From contig JAKZZE010000024.1 in the NCBI GenBank assembly GCA_024220505.1, positions 620,001-684,000 of the forward strand: 64,000 nucleotides of DNA, in the 5' to 3' direction. The DNA comes from Rhizopus arrhizus. Its lineage: Eukaryota; Mucoromycota; Mucoromycetes; Mucorales; Rhizopodaceae. Position numbers and translations under genes: made by a program. Positions 35,742 through 47,825 of this stretch are shown here, one piece after another. The notes under the pieces are model-generated. The model was given only the letters and a program-made list of their open reading frames with translations. It did no database searches and had not been told where the DNA came from. Each line of letters begins with the position of its first letter. Position 1 is the stretch's first letter.

Positions 35742-35964
35742 TGTACTCTTTTCTTAATTATCTATTTCTTTTTCTTTCAATTATCAAATATTTTGTATAT
35801 AAACTAATAGTGATCATGCAATTATATGCGCATGAGTACAAATTAAAGCAAAAAATAAACAATTGAATCTCAGCAGCAAAGCGCAAATCTCGTATCCTCA
35901 TAAACCAGCTTCATTCCCACACAACCATTTGTTTTAATCAATCCAAAACTCTTAGAAGTTCAAA

Positions 35965-38715
35965 ATGGGTACGTTTACTACCATTGAATTATGAAATGAA
36001 TGGATGGATTATAGATGGATTACTAACGCTCACATTATCTTTCTATTTATTTGCTTGCTTTTTTTGATATTTTATAGTTGTAAGTGAACTACGCATGCAT
36101 AACGTAATTGAACAAAATTTAACTTGGCTCATGTATAGAATTTTACTATTGATGAAATTCGTCGCTTGATGGACAAGGTTACCAACGTCCGTAACATGTC
36201 CGTTATTGCTCACGTCGATCACGGTAAATCCACCTTGTCTGACTCTTTGGTCTCCAAGGCCGGTATTATCTCCTCTGGTCGTGCCGGTGAAGCCCGTTAT
36301 ATGGATACCCGTAAGGATGAAATTGAACGTGGTATTACCATCAAGTCCACCGCTATCTCCATGTATTTCGAAATGGGTGAAGAAGATATCAAGGAAATCA
36401 AGGGTCAAAAGACTGACGGTAGAGCTTTCTTGATCAACTTGATCGATTCTCCTGGTCACGTCGATTTCTCTTCTGAAGTTACTGCTGCCCTTCGTGTTAC
36501 TGATGGTGCCCTTGTTGTTGTTGATTGTATTGATGGTGTCTGTGTCCAAACTGAGACTGTCTTGCGTCAAGCTTTGGGTGAACGTATCAAGCCTGTCATC
36601 TGTCTTAACAAGATGGATCGTGCTCTTCTTGAACTTCAATTGGACAAGGAAGAACTTTACAACGTAACGTGTTTTTATGCTTTGCTGCGCCATTTGATAC
36701 TAATTTATTTATAGTCCTTCTCTCGTACCATTGAATCTGTCAACGTCATCATCTCCACCTACGTTGACGAAGCTCTCGGTGACTGTCAAGTCTACCCCGA
36801 AAAGGGTACCGTTGCCTTTGCTTCCGGTCTTCACGGTTGGGGTTTCACTCTTCGTCAATTCGCTAACCGTTATGCCAAGAAATTCGGTGTTGACAAGGAA
36901 AAGATGATGACCAAGCTCTGGGGTAATAACTTCTTCAACCCCAAGACCAAGAAGTGGACCACCAAGGACAGAGATGCCGATGGCAAGCCTCTTGAACGTG
37001 CTTTCAACATGTTCGTCTTGGATCCTATCTACCGTATCTTTGACTCCATCATGAACTTCAAGAAGGAACAAACTGCCACTCTTTTGGAAAAGTTGGAAAT
37101 CAACTTGAACTCTGACGAAAAGGATTTGGACGGTAAAGCCCTCTTGAAGGTTGTCATGCGTAAGTTCTTGCCTTGTGGTGATGCTCTTTTGGAAATGATC
37201 TGTATCCACTTGCCCTCTCCTATCACCTCTCAAGCTTACCGTGCCGCTCTCTTGTACGAAGGTCCCGCTGATGATGAATGCTCTGTTGGTATCCGTAACA
37301 CTGACCCCAACGGTCCCTTGATGTTGTACGTCTCCAAGATGGTGCCTACCTCCGATAAGGGTCGTTTCTACGCTTTCGGTCGTGTCTTCTCTGGTACTGT
37401 CCGTGCTGGTATGAAGGTCCGTATCCAAGGTCCCAACTACGTTCCCGGTAGCAAGAATGATCTTGCCGTCAAGTCCATTCAACGTACTGTTCTCATGATG
37501 GGTCGTAACGTTGAAGCCATCGAAGATTGTCCTGCTGGTAACATCATTGGTCTCGTTGGTGTTGATCAATTCTTGGTCAAGTCTGGTACCATCACTACCT
37601 CTGAAGTTGCTCACAACATGAAGGTCATGAAGTTCTCTGTTTCTCCTGTCGTTCAAGTTGCTGTCGAAGTTAAGAACGCCAACGATCTTCCCAAGCTTGT
37701 TGAAGGTCTTAAGCGTCTTGCCAAGTCTGATCCTTGTGTCTTGACCTACACCTCTGATTCTGGTGAACACATTGTTGCCGGTGCTGGTGAACTTCACTTG
37801 GAAATCTGTTTGAAGGATCTCGAAGAAGACCACGCCCAAGTTCCCCTTAAGACTGGTGATCCCGTCGTCCAATACCGTGAAACTGTCACTGCTGAATCTA
37901 GCATTGACTGTCTTTCCAAGTCTCCCAACAAGCACAACCGTATCTACATGCGTGCTTGTCCTTTGAATGAAGAACTTGCTGATGAAATCGAAGCTGGTAC
38001 TATCTCTGCCAAGGACGATTTCAAGACTCGTGCTCGTGTCCTTGCCGACAAGTACGAATGGGATGTTACTGAAGCCCGTAAGATTTGGTGTTTCGGTCCC
38101 GACGGTACTGGTCCCAACGTCATGGTTGATATCACCAAGCAAGTCCAATACCTTGGTGAAATCAAGGATTCTTGTGTTGCCGCCTTCCAATGGGCCACCA
38201 AGGAAGGTCCTGTTGCTGAAGAAAACCTCCGTGGTTGTCGTTTCAACATTTTGGATGTCACTCTTCACGCTGATGCTATTCACCGTGGTGGTGGACAAAT
38301 TATCCCTACCTGTCGTCGTGTCGTCTATGCTTCCGTGCTTACCGCCACTCCTGGTATCCAAGAACCCGTTTACCTTGTTGAAATTCAATGTCCTGACTCT
38401 GCTATCGGTGGTATCTACTCTTGTCTCAACAAGCGTCGTGGTCAAGTCTTCTCTGAAGAACAAAAGCCTGGTACTCCCATGATGACCGTCAAGGCTTACT
38501 TGCCCGTTAACGAATCTTTTGGTTTCAACGCCGATCTTCGTTCCGCCACCTCTGGTCAAGCCTTCCCTCAAGCCGTTTTTGATCACTGGCAAATCATGTC
38601 TGGTAACCCTTGTGAAGAAGGTAACAAGGTTTACGACATCATCCGTGCTGTTCGTAAGAGAAAGGGTCTTACTGAAGATATTCCTGGTCTTGACAAGTAC
38701 TATGACAAGCTTTAA
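35965..38715 (+). CDS. EFT1: Translation elongation factor 2 (EF2)
   Basis: Four exons (35965-35968, 36078-36079, 36139-36663, 36715-38715) give 843 residues, the normal EF2 length. The first exon is ATGG and the second only TT; together they give Met-Val ahead of [14 protein letters not shown], the invariant EF2 N-terminus. G motifs are [17 protein letters not shown] and NKMDR. The diphthamide loop is intact ([15 protein letters not shown]), as is the C-terminal KYYDKL. EF2 moves tRNA and mRNA through the ribosome using GTP. Codons are extremely biased to CGT, GGT, AAG and C-ending forms, which also creates a spurious 671-codon antisense frame. It is convergent with the WD40-like gene, with 134 bp between stop codons. 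Confidence 0.97.
36078..36079 (+). other. Predicted 2-nt micro-exon of EF2
   Basis: The dinucleotide TT follows ...TTTTATAG and precedes GTAAGTGA, so it is bounded by a good acceptor and a perfect donor. The upstream intron (35969-36077) has donor GTACGT and a canonical TACTAAC branch site at 36021-36027; the downstream intron is 36080-36138. Only inclusion of TT converts ATGG into ATG GTT in frame with AAT TTT ACT. The total length (843 residues) agrees with the family. Transcript evidence is not available here. Confidence 0.75.
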
Positions 38716-38849
38716 ATTGTTCAAAGCCTTTAAACGGTTTATTTTTATTCATTTAAACCATTTGTATTAAAAAGAATAGCGGAAGTGTACAAATATAAAC
38801 AAAAAAGAAGACTTTTATTGATAAGTTTTTTAAAAATATGTTTAGTAAT

Positions 38850-40844
38850 TTAATGACTTGCCAAGTTATAAGTATCATCTGTTATGATTTTGTTTCTAAC
38901 AAACTCTGGTACCTGACACCATTTCTCAGCCCAAGCTAGCCGTTTGTTTTTTTCCCAGTCATCTTCTTGTCTTTTTCTTTTTTGTTTTTCCATGATAGAC
39001 AAAGCTTTTAGACCAGCCATTTTCTCAAGAGTGTCTATGTGACTAGAGGATTTAATGAATTGATAAGCTAATACGCGCTTCTTGGTTGAAATGTACAGAT
39101 GTTTCCCGTCTTTTGACCACTGGATTCCATTGATCTTTGCTAGTATCCTCAGTCTCTTGTTCTTCTCACCTCTAAAGGACACCATGGTTACTTCTTGTCG
39201 TGCGATCAAGTCCATTGTATGGTAAATAGGTTCATCACTGGAAGATGAACAAGAAGAGTTACAGACGTGAGTACTAAAGGAAGTGGATTGATGATCGATG
39301 GAAACGATTTGATTTGGGTTGTATATTGATACAGCTTCATTCAAGTCGACAGTATGCAAGTATCCGTATCTGTTTGTGAAAGCCAAGACACCTTCATATT
39401 CAGGATGAAATTGAACAGCATAAGTATAACCACCGGCATCAATACGATAGAGCATTTCTAATTTTGGAAAAGTTCGCCAGACGAGTACAAAGTTATGAGT
39501 ATCTGAAGTATGAGCAAAGTAAAGAGAGGATTTGCTCCAGGAGAGATGCTGAGAGGAATAAGGACAGTTGATAGTACATAATATAAATTGAGGGATAGCT
39601 ATCTTTTTGGGATGAGTGAAGGTGAATTGACCGGTTGAGTTATAACCAAGAGTTAGATAAAAGATGCAAGCATCATCGCCAACACAGATGAGGTGTTGAC
39701 TATCTGGGCTCAGTCTGGCATCATTGATCGGCACACGATCAAAGGAACGAATGTGATGTAAAAGTGATACAGTGCAAGAAGAGTGACAGTCTGAATGCTT
39801 TGGTAATTCATAAATCAAAACGCCAGCGTCGTTCATGCAGGCAATCAATAGATGTTTATATTCTTTCTTGTTTTTGAATCGTACGATTTGAATAGCATTT
39901 GTCATGAGCATCACATCATTCTTTCCTTTAAATTTTGTTCCCCATATTTTGATGGGTTGTTGTTCCATACAACAGTAGACTTCGAATTCACCTTCTAGTC
40001 CACCAATAGCCATATAACCGTGTTTTTCAGCCAGACACATTGGCTCGAATGATAAGGGAAGATAAGCATCTTTTGAATAAGTGATTGGAAATTGAGATCG
40101 TTTTATGTATTTCGTATATGGAAAAAATTTTAAAAGTAAATTATCTACAGGTTCTTTTAAATGCATAATTTGTTGTTCTTGTTGTGGTTGGTGAGTTAAT
40201 GAGATGGAAGCATGAGTTTCATAGAATCTTGAAGAAGACAATGTGGATGAAGTTGATGAGGTTGATTTACAATGTTGACTGTTGTGACTATTATTGTTAT
40301 TATTATACGTTTCTTCTTCGTTGTCAAGCCAAGTTGTATTGCTTTGGTTCTTTTCATGGCTTTGTGGTTGATTTTTATTAAATGAATTTCCGCATTCAAT
40401 AATCCTGTCTCGATAAATAGCGTGTAATTTTTCAGTTATTCCATAATCAGATAATATCAAACAGAGTGAATTAGCTGATTGATCGTGATTTGTAGTTGAA
40501 CAAGAATAAGGTAATTGACGAGGCCATCCTTTTTCTTTTTTATAAAAACTTGATTTACTCCAGGGAGTTTGATTGTTTAGTTTTTTTTTTCTGTTCTTTA
40601 TAAAATTAGTCAACTTCATATCATTCGATTCCCAAGTAAAATCATTTGTGCTGTATGGATCTTCATCCCACATATCAAATCCATTATGACATGGGGAATC
40701 AGATAGTTCTGAACAATCTGAATCTGCATCTTGTTCATTTCGATAGTTGGGTTCTCTTGGTCCAATATATTCATAATCAAGTGAATAATCTGATTCTGTA
40801 TCATCATCCAATGTATGTATTAAATCGTCTTCATTGTTCGCCAT
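38850..40844 (-). CDS. WD40-like fungal protein, possibly DUF2415 family
   Basis: A single exon encodes 664 residues from the ATG at 40842-40844; the open frame extends upstream but has no other ATG. The first ~100 residues are acidic (repeated Asp/Ser/Glu). A long Asn/Ser-rich low-complexity part follows around residues 170-220. From about residue 250 beta-propeller-like blades appear (HGYMAIGGLEGEFEVYC, DARLSPDSQHLICVGDDAC, YTYAVQFHPEYEGVLAFTNR, INGIQWSKDGKHLYISTKKR). A DLI motif before RQEVTMVSFRGEKNKRLRI recalls the DUF2415 group of fungal proteins, an assignment I hold loosely. The C-terminus is Lys/Arg-rich. The function is unknown; WD40 folds generally serve as interaction platforms. 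Confidence 0.75.
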   Translation of the reverse strand: MANNEDDLIHTLDDDTESDYSLDYEYIGPREPNYRNEQDADSDCSELSDSPCHNGFDMWDEDPYSTNDFTWESNDMKLTNFIKNRKKKLNNQTPWSKSSFYKKEKGWPRQLPYSCSTTNHDQSANSLCLILSDYGITEKLHAIYRDRIIECGNSFNKNQPQSHEKNQSNTTWLDNEEETYNNNNNSHNSQHCKSTSSTSSTLSSSRFYETHASISLTHQPQQEQQIMHLKEPVDNLLLKFFPYTKYIKRSQFPITYSKDAYLPLSFEPMCLAEKHGYMAIGGLEGEFEVYCCMEQQPIKIWGTKFKGKNDVMLMTNAIQIVRFKNKKEYKHLLIACMNDAGVLIYELPKHSDCHSSCTVSLLHHIRSFDRVPINDARLSPDSQHLICVGDDACIFYLTLGYNSTGQFTFTHPKKIAIPQFILCTINCPYSSQHLSWSKSSLYFAHTSDTHNFVLVWRTFPKLEMLYRIDAGGYTYAVQFHPEYEGVLAFTNRYGYLHTVDLNEAVSIYNPNQIVSIDHQSTSFSTHVCNSSCSSSSDEPIYHTMDLIARQEVTMVSFRGEKNKRLRILAKINGIQWSKDGKHLYISTKKRVLAYQFIKSSSHIDTLEKMAGLKALSIMEKQKRKRQEDDWEKNKRLAWAEKWCQVPEFVRNKIITDDTYNLASH

Positions 40845-41844
40845 GTCTGGCGTGGTAATTTGATTAATCAATTAAAAAAAAAGAAAAAGAAGTAAAAAAA
40901 AGAAGAAGAAAAGTCTAATTTTTGTATCGTAAAAGGGAAGGAGAAGAAAAAAAAAAAAAAAAAAAAAAAAAAGAACAATGAGAATAAAGAACTTTTTTAT
41001 ATCTCAGCTCCTGTTTTTGAATAGAATCTTCTTTTTCTGTATTCAAAAAATAAGGTAGTTTGTTGGTTCATATAAGCTCCTTTAATTTTTTGTTTTTTAT
41101 TCAGGCACAACAAAAAGTATTTTATGCACAAACACAGCTTTTTTTTTTATTTTATTTTATTTTTTTTTTTTTTTTTACTGTTCAAGTTTTTTCCTTTAAT
41201 TTTTTTTTTTTTTTACCAAAAAAAAAAAAGCAAAACAAGAGCGTGTGTTTCTCTTTGACAAGTTTGTTCGTAAAGAAGTTTTATTTTTATTTTTATTTTT
41301 TTCTTAAAAAGAAAAAAAAGCTTCTTGGTTGCCTTTTTTTTTATTTACATGAAACCATTATGTACTGAGAATTCAAATATTCTTTTCATAATAAATTAAT
41401 TCCGGATAGTAAATGATGAATGCTATATCAGCAATAATATCATACCATGTCTCAACATACATTCTAAGAATTTCTTTTCTCTTTTAAAAATTATATAATG
41501 TCAATCACATAATTCATACACTTCTTTGTAACCATATCAGAAGCTTTTTTTTTAAAAAAAAATAACATTGCTCACTTGAACTAAACTTAATTATAAAAGT
41601 CAATAAGGAGCTTAAAGGAGTCTATGAATATTTGAAATAAATAAATGCTGTGATATTTTTTTTATTATAGTTTTATACGAATGTGTATTCATTTGTATGT
41701 TTTGTGCAAAGACAATCGAAAAAGTCGGAATTGAATGCTTGGCAAGTTAACCACGATTCGATCATTTTCTAATGTGAGAACTGCATTGTGTTGAGTGCAA
41801 CATGAAAGTTACTATAGACACTAATTGAATTACTACTCATTCGG

Positions 41845-41877
<33 letters not shown>

Positions 41878-42800
41878 TTTGCAGACGTTACTGGATAATT
41901 TCTATTTGTGGTAAATTGGAGTGACCAAGACCCAAAATCAGGTTTCTTTGAGGTATCCCTGAGAAAAACTGGGAAGAATATCCCTTGAATTAGACAATGA
42001 AAATTTATAAAGTTGCTAGTTAAAAATATTCTCAGACTATTGTTTTCTTTAGTCAAGATAAAATATGAAAATACAACTTATTTAGCATCCCGGAAACTAT
42101 TTTAAAAAGGGTTCCTAAACCACAATATGAACAGGGTTTAAAGACACTAATCATTGAAAAGAAGCCCCACGAAACAAGCGATACACGTGACAATATGAAA
42201 GATTCATTAAAGATTTATAATTGATTCCATTTCATCATTATCCCTTCTAAACCCCCCCCCCCTTTCAATAAATCATTATTTATTAACAATGAAAGATTTG
42301 ATGCCCCCCCCTTTACTAATTTTTGTCAGAAGAAGGGCATTTTCAAATCTTTCTTGTTTTACTGAGACTTAATATAAATTCGATTGTTGTCTGTTGATTG
42401 TAACCGTAAGGTTTCATCCCGTTTTCTGAATCCGTCTTGTTACATAAACAATTAGGCTGATTGTGATATTAAGTATCCGAAATTATGATTCGGTACATTA
42501 TTATTTCCACCTCATGAACACCTTCCAAAACTTGAAATATAATATTATTACAGCCTGATCTATTGGGTTTGATTTATAAAAACATTCAATTTAAACATGC
42601 TATTTTTTTATTTTTTTTCTATTTTAATCAACATATAATTCTCAAGTTAATCTATACCATTTGTACAAGAAAATGTAAATTGGGGATTGTACACTTGTCA
42701 ACTTATTTGGTCTCTCCATCAATTTAAGTGTTATTCTGTGCCACAAAAGACCTTTATCATCTTTGAAATGTGAAACACCCAGATTTCCTTGTGGCATGAG

Positions 42801-42850
<50 letters not shown>

Positions 42851-43587
42851 CAAACAAGATCTGTACAATGTTATAGATTCTTGTATTAAACGTGTCCTAC
42901 CTTAACTGCATAAAATTAATAGTGTTCAATAATATCTAAAAAATTACTTTACTCAAAACGTGCTTTTCAGTTTATAATCCTATTTTAACATGAAATATTA
43001 ATTTAATCTTTATCATTTGATCCGGAAAAGGACAATTATTTGCTCTTATCCACTTTATTCATCTTTTTCATATAAAAGCACTGAAAAAATAGTTTATTAA
43101 AAATGTACATAAATAAAACAAGACTGTTATGGTTTCCATTTTATTACTTTCATCTTATTGCTTCAGCCGAAACGTTTAAATTTCCTTTTTGAATCATCAA
43201 CTCACTTTGTAAATTAAGCAAAGATATAAAAAACAATGGGAAAACCCTGACTGGATAAGTAAACAATATTCATCTGCTTTATTCTTTACACATATGAATC
43301 CTCAAAATAAGCACTTACTATTGCATCTTATTATCCTTCAGCAATCTCACAGTGATAAAGAGCAACAGCTATGCTTAAATCAAAATTATGCAGATCAACC
43401 GCTGCTCCGTTTTTAGTTCCTTATTCCTCTTCACAAACAGTTCATCCAATGATTAATACATTGTATCCTGACCTTTGATTGATCGCATTAATGACTGGGT
43501 ATATTAATACTCTAATCATTGTTTTCATGTTTTATGTTGATTCGAATATGAATATTGGTGTTCCTAAGCCTTTATTCAAAAGATAAA

Positions 43588-43635
<48 letters not shown>

Positions 43636-44441
43636 TGGAGTTTTTCCAAAGCATAATAAAAGGTTTCACTTTGCTAAATACAAGCCGCTATAAGTATCCA
43701 TGTCTCACTATCTATTTAAAGCAGTCTAATAAGCTTTTAACAAAAAGAATAGGTTGCCTTTCTGGTTTTCATAGAGAGAGAGAGAAAGATTAACATGTGG
43801 TCATTATATGTAAAGTTGTTTTCATACAAATATAGACTAAAGTAATTTACACTTATAAATTCTGGTGCATTGTTTGATAAGATGTGTTAATTTACAAGCA
43901 AGTACAATTGGTACAAATACGTACTATTCATACAACTATGAAACATTTCGTGTGAATAAAAAGACAATTTTTTCTTATAGGATTAGTAGTGCAACATGTT
44001 TACGTTTAAAGACATGGTGATTTTACAGTCGCATTTGAACCAAAACATAAGCTACAAATAGTTGATTTCAGGGGAAAGAATAGTGCATTTAGATTAGATC
44101 TTGTCTAATATTCTATAAAACCAGGCAGAAATCAAGGTGCTTGCAGTTTGCGTAGAAAGTCATTATTCCAAAAAAAACATTTATATTATTAAATAAGCTA
44201 CCACAATAGCAAACAAGTAGAATAAAAAGTGCACTACCTTTTGCACATCTTTTAATCTGTACAGCACACATGTCAGAAAGAAAGCATAAAAGGAAAGACT
44301 TACAATAAAGGCAATGGAAATTTGTGCAACATTCTATAATAAACCATTAGTATCATTTGATTCTTTTGTTCTTTAAGGATATTTTTATTCGCTTAGTATA
44401 TTATGTAATTTGATTGGACAGACTTTATTTCTTCAAACTTT

Positions 44442-44492
<51 letters not shown>

Positions 44493-44636
44493 CACTTTCT
44501 TTTTACTCTGAATATACAGAAAAAAGAATTGAGTTTTTATTTTTTATTCTTTATTTTCTTCTTCTTTTGGTTACAGCCTTGTTATGCGTAGGTGAATTAG
44601 CAAGATTATAGCTTAGTGCATCAACGAAATTATAAA
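40845..44636. other. Long gene-poor region with extreme A/T homopolymers
   Basis: This 3.8-kb gap separates divergent genes. It contains T47 at 42804-42850, A42 at 43590-43631 and T49 at 44444-44492, further tracts at 40949-40971 and 41150-41176, and two C runs (about 42251-42263 and 42304-42311). No open frame has family features and no RNA gene is recognised. The homopolymers may partly be assembly-sensitive in length. Confidence 0.5.
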
Positions 44637-46361
44637 ATGAGACCAGCATCAACATCAAGCTCCAATTCTTCCTTGTCTTTAGCATTTTCAGATTATGATG
44701 ACGAGGATGATATTAGGACCTTTAATAACAACAACAGTTCTCAACAATTTTTTGCGAAATTAGTGAGAGATACTCGTTCAAAAGTAGAACAAAAAACTTC
44801 AGAAATAAATGCTACTATGCAAGAAAAATTACCAGAATGGAAATCAAGAGGAGTCATGTATTCAAACAAAGCAAAAGAAGCCAGCATTGAATGGAGTAGA
44901 AAAGGAAAAGAGGCTGTCGATCGTTGGAAAAAGGAACGTTTGGGTAAAAACAGTATACAAAGAAAGTTGTAAGTTGTTAATCTTTTCATGTAGAAACGCA
45001 ATCTTTGTCACACCGTTCAATTCAACGACCTATTGAAAATTTAGTATTTGGAATGCCTCTTGAAGTAGCCATTGCGATGACTAAAATAGAACAGGACGAC
45101 TTGGTGCCTGGAGTGTTTAAAAGATGCATAGACTACTTAAATCTTGTTGGTAAAAACAAAATATACTCTTCATACTTTGAAAAATGTATGTTTTTTAATA
45201 CCTGGTTATAGGTGTACATGAAGTCGGCATTTATAGGTAAAAAGGAAAAAGAAAAGTAAAGAACAAGACTTATAGCCATAATCTCAGAATCTCTGGAAGC
45301 ACCCTTACTGTTAACAAGCTAAGGGACGAGTTCAATAATGGTATACAATGTAGTTTTCTGTTGAATGTGTCATTTACTTTTTCTTTTACTAAGGCAATGA
45401 TATAAATTTTGAAGAAACAAGACCTGATCCTCATGTAGTGGGAACGCTGCTGAAAATGTATTTAAGAGAACGCAAGTGTGCACAAAACATTAGTTTGTAT
45501 GTTCTAATGTTCTCATATTAAATTCCTTTATTAGTTCCTGAAAACATCATTCCTTCTGAATATACCCAAGAGTTTGATATTATATGGAGTCAAGAAGAAA
45601 CAGGATCAAATCAACTGCTGTCTATTTCACCCAATGTGATAAGAGCAGTACGTTCTATAATGGCAAAGCTTTCACTCTGCAATTTTTGTTTACTGCAACA
45701 ATTATGTCAGCATTTAAAAAGAGTAGCAGACAACGAAAAGGAAACCAAAATGTCTGTTTCTAATCTTGCTCTGATTTTTATCCCTACATTAAATATTGAA
45801 AGGGCACTATTCCACTGTATGGTTGAGCACTATTATAACGTGTTTGAAAATGGAACAAGAAAAAAGCCGGCGGGTCCGGTAAATGTACCACCACCACTCC
45901 CTCAAAAGCCTCGCAATTTGTTAATGGAAGTGAAAAGCGCCTCTGCCATAACCAACAGTCCAAAAAAAGTGGCTCATTCGAAAACAATGTCAGATACGGG
46001 TATGTATGTGAGCAGCATCAAGGACTCTTTTCTTTCACCAAATACTAGCAAAACTCCTCCTCCAAAGCCAAGCAGATCACCACAATCTTCTTCTTCTAAT
46101 GCTAGCGAATTCAAAAAACCTACTCGACAGCCGCCTCCTTTACCACCTTCCAAACCTAGATCAAAATCAGTATCATCACCTGTTAGAAACAATACCATCT
46201 TTTCACCTACACCAACTTTGGAGACAGACCTAGAGGAACCGATTTGGAAGCAGCGTGGTAGGGTAGAAGCCATTGGCAAACAATTCGAGACCTTGATAAA
46301 TAATACGCAGACGGTCTCGCATAATCGTAAAAATTGTTATGCTTTTGATAGAATAAAATAA
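44637..46361 (+). CDS. Rho GTPase-activating protein
   Basis: Six exons (44637-44943, 44994-45149, 45212-45236, 45288-45340, 45394-45471, 45535-46361) give 481 residues. The N-terminal ~100 residues are Ser-rich and then helical and charged. The RhoGAP domain spans about residues 118-300, with the arginine finger R163 in VGIYRISGS and the conserved MYLRELPENIIPSEY. It would stimulate GTP hydrolysis by Rho-family proteins such as the CDC42 encoded 10 kb away; specificity is unknown. The tail has several proline motifs (PPPLPQKP, PPPKPSRSP, PPPLPPSKPR) suited to SH3 partners. Exon 3 is only 25 nt. Intron 5 begins with GC instead of GT (GCAAGT at 45472); only this donor restores the LRELPE motif. 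Confidence 0.92.
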
Positions 46362-46511
46362 AGAGGAATGCTCTTTTTCAAACAGATGCTCATGTCACGT
46401 GATTGTTTTTACAATAACTTTTGATCTCCGCTAAGAAAGCTGAAGTTCAGTTCATTCAGGGAATAAACAAAACCTCCTCTTTTAAACTTTAGGTTCGACC
46501 TTACAGCTACC

Positions 46512-47634
46512 ATGAAGGTAATAAATAAATAAAAGATGTGGTGGAAAGAGAAGTATATGGAACAGTCAGTATAGATGTTAGAGTGGATGGATGGATAGAT
46601 GCTGATGAAAGCCTTTTGAAGGATAAAATAAAGGGGAGGATATCAAAAATCAACTTTTTTTTTTGATTTTCAATTTTACACAAAAAAAAAAAAAAACATT
46701 TCACAATTTTAAAACGTATAGACTACTTCAAACCATTACTACTTCTCTTTCTACCATGCTAGTCTGTTAGTAGACTTTGACACTAATCGCCTTTTTTTTG
46801 TTTTAGCTTAACATTGCGAACCCAGCTACTGGCTGCCAGAAATTGATTGAAATCGAAGATGAACGTCGTCTGTAAGTTCTTATTTGTATTTGCGTCTGTG
46901 AACAGAAAAGACTAATGAATTCTATAGCCGTGGTTTCTACGATAAGCGTATGGCCCAAGAAGTATCCGGCGATACTCTTGGTGATGAATTCAAGGGTTAC
47001 GTTTTCCGCATCACTGGTGGTAACGACAAGCAAGGTTTCCCCATGAAGCAAGGTGTCCTCTTGCCCCACCGTGTTCGTCTTTTGATGTCCAAGGGCCACT
47101 CTTGTTATCGTCCTCGCCGCACTGGTGAACGCAAGAGAAAGTCCGTCCGTGGTTGTATCGTTGGTTCTGACCTCTCTGTGTTGTCTCTTGTTGTCGTCAA
47201 GCAAGGTGAACAAGATATTCCCGGTTTGACCGACACCACTGTCCCCAAGCGTCTCGGTCCCAAGCGTGCTTCCAAGATCAGAAGATTCTTTGTAAGTAGT
47301 GTGTATTGTGCGTATCCATGAACTAAGATCATTGCGTTTATAGAACTTGTCCAAGGAAGATGATGTCCGCAAGTACGTCATCCGTCGTGAAGTTCAACCC
47401 AAGACTGAGGGTAAGAAGGCCTACACCAAGGCTCCCAAGATTCAACGTCTTGTAACTCCTCGTACCCTTCAACACAAGAGACGTAGACAAGCTATCAAGC
47501 GCAGAAGAGCCGAGTCTTCTCGTGAAGCCGAAGCCGAATACAAGCAATTGCTTGCTAAGCGTGTCAAGGAGGCCAAGGACAAGAAGATTGAACGTCGTCG
47601 TACTTCTTCCATGCAAAAGTCTGCCTCTGCTTAA
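46512..47634 (+). CDS. RPS6: 40S ribosomal protein eS6
   Basis: Four exons (46512-46517, 46807-46871, 46928-47291, 47344-47634) give 241 residues. Exon 1 is just ATGAAG (Met-Lys), spliced over a 289-nt intron to CTTAACATTGCG, restoring the invariant [20 protein letters not shown]. Other hallmarks are [20 protein letters not shown] and [15 protein letters not shown]. The C-terminal helix ends in [14 protein letters not shown], with RRRTSS as the likely site for S6/AGC kinases. The protein is part of the small ribosomal subunit. Codon bias is very strong, as in EF2 and eS7. The gene starts 150 bp after the RhoGAP stop codon. Confidence 0.97.
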
Positions 47635-47825
47635 ATCATTTGATTAAATAAAATTGACATTTATATTATTGAATTTGAAGTTATTTATCCTGTGAGATTC
47701 ACAATCTGTTGTGCAATGTTACCATCGTCTACGTGACGGTTAGATGATTATAAATGAAGCATTAAAAAGTTTATTTTTTTTTTTTTTCTTTATTCTTGTT
47801 GCTATACCCTTAGCTTTATAGAATA

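Noticed and set aside
36078..36103. A 26-nt alternative second exon of EF2 using the donor at 36104
   Set aside because: It keeps the frame but inserts eight non-conserved residues between MV and NFT and uses a poorer donor (GTAATT). The 2-nt exon gives the family-standard N-terminus.
36709..38724. A 671-codon open frame antisense to EF2, and similar antisense frames in eS6 and eS7
   Set aside because: They exactly shadow strongly codon-biased sense genes and have Thr/Val/Asp/Asn-heavy composition without domains. They arise because the sense strand avoids the codons that would read as stops.
46485..46505. GGTTCGACC before eS6 as a tRNA B box
   Set aside because: The second half of the consensus is missing and no tRNA arms flank it; it lies in the eS6 leader.
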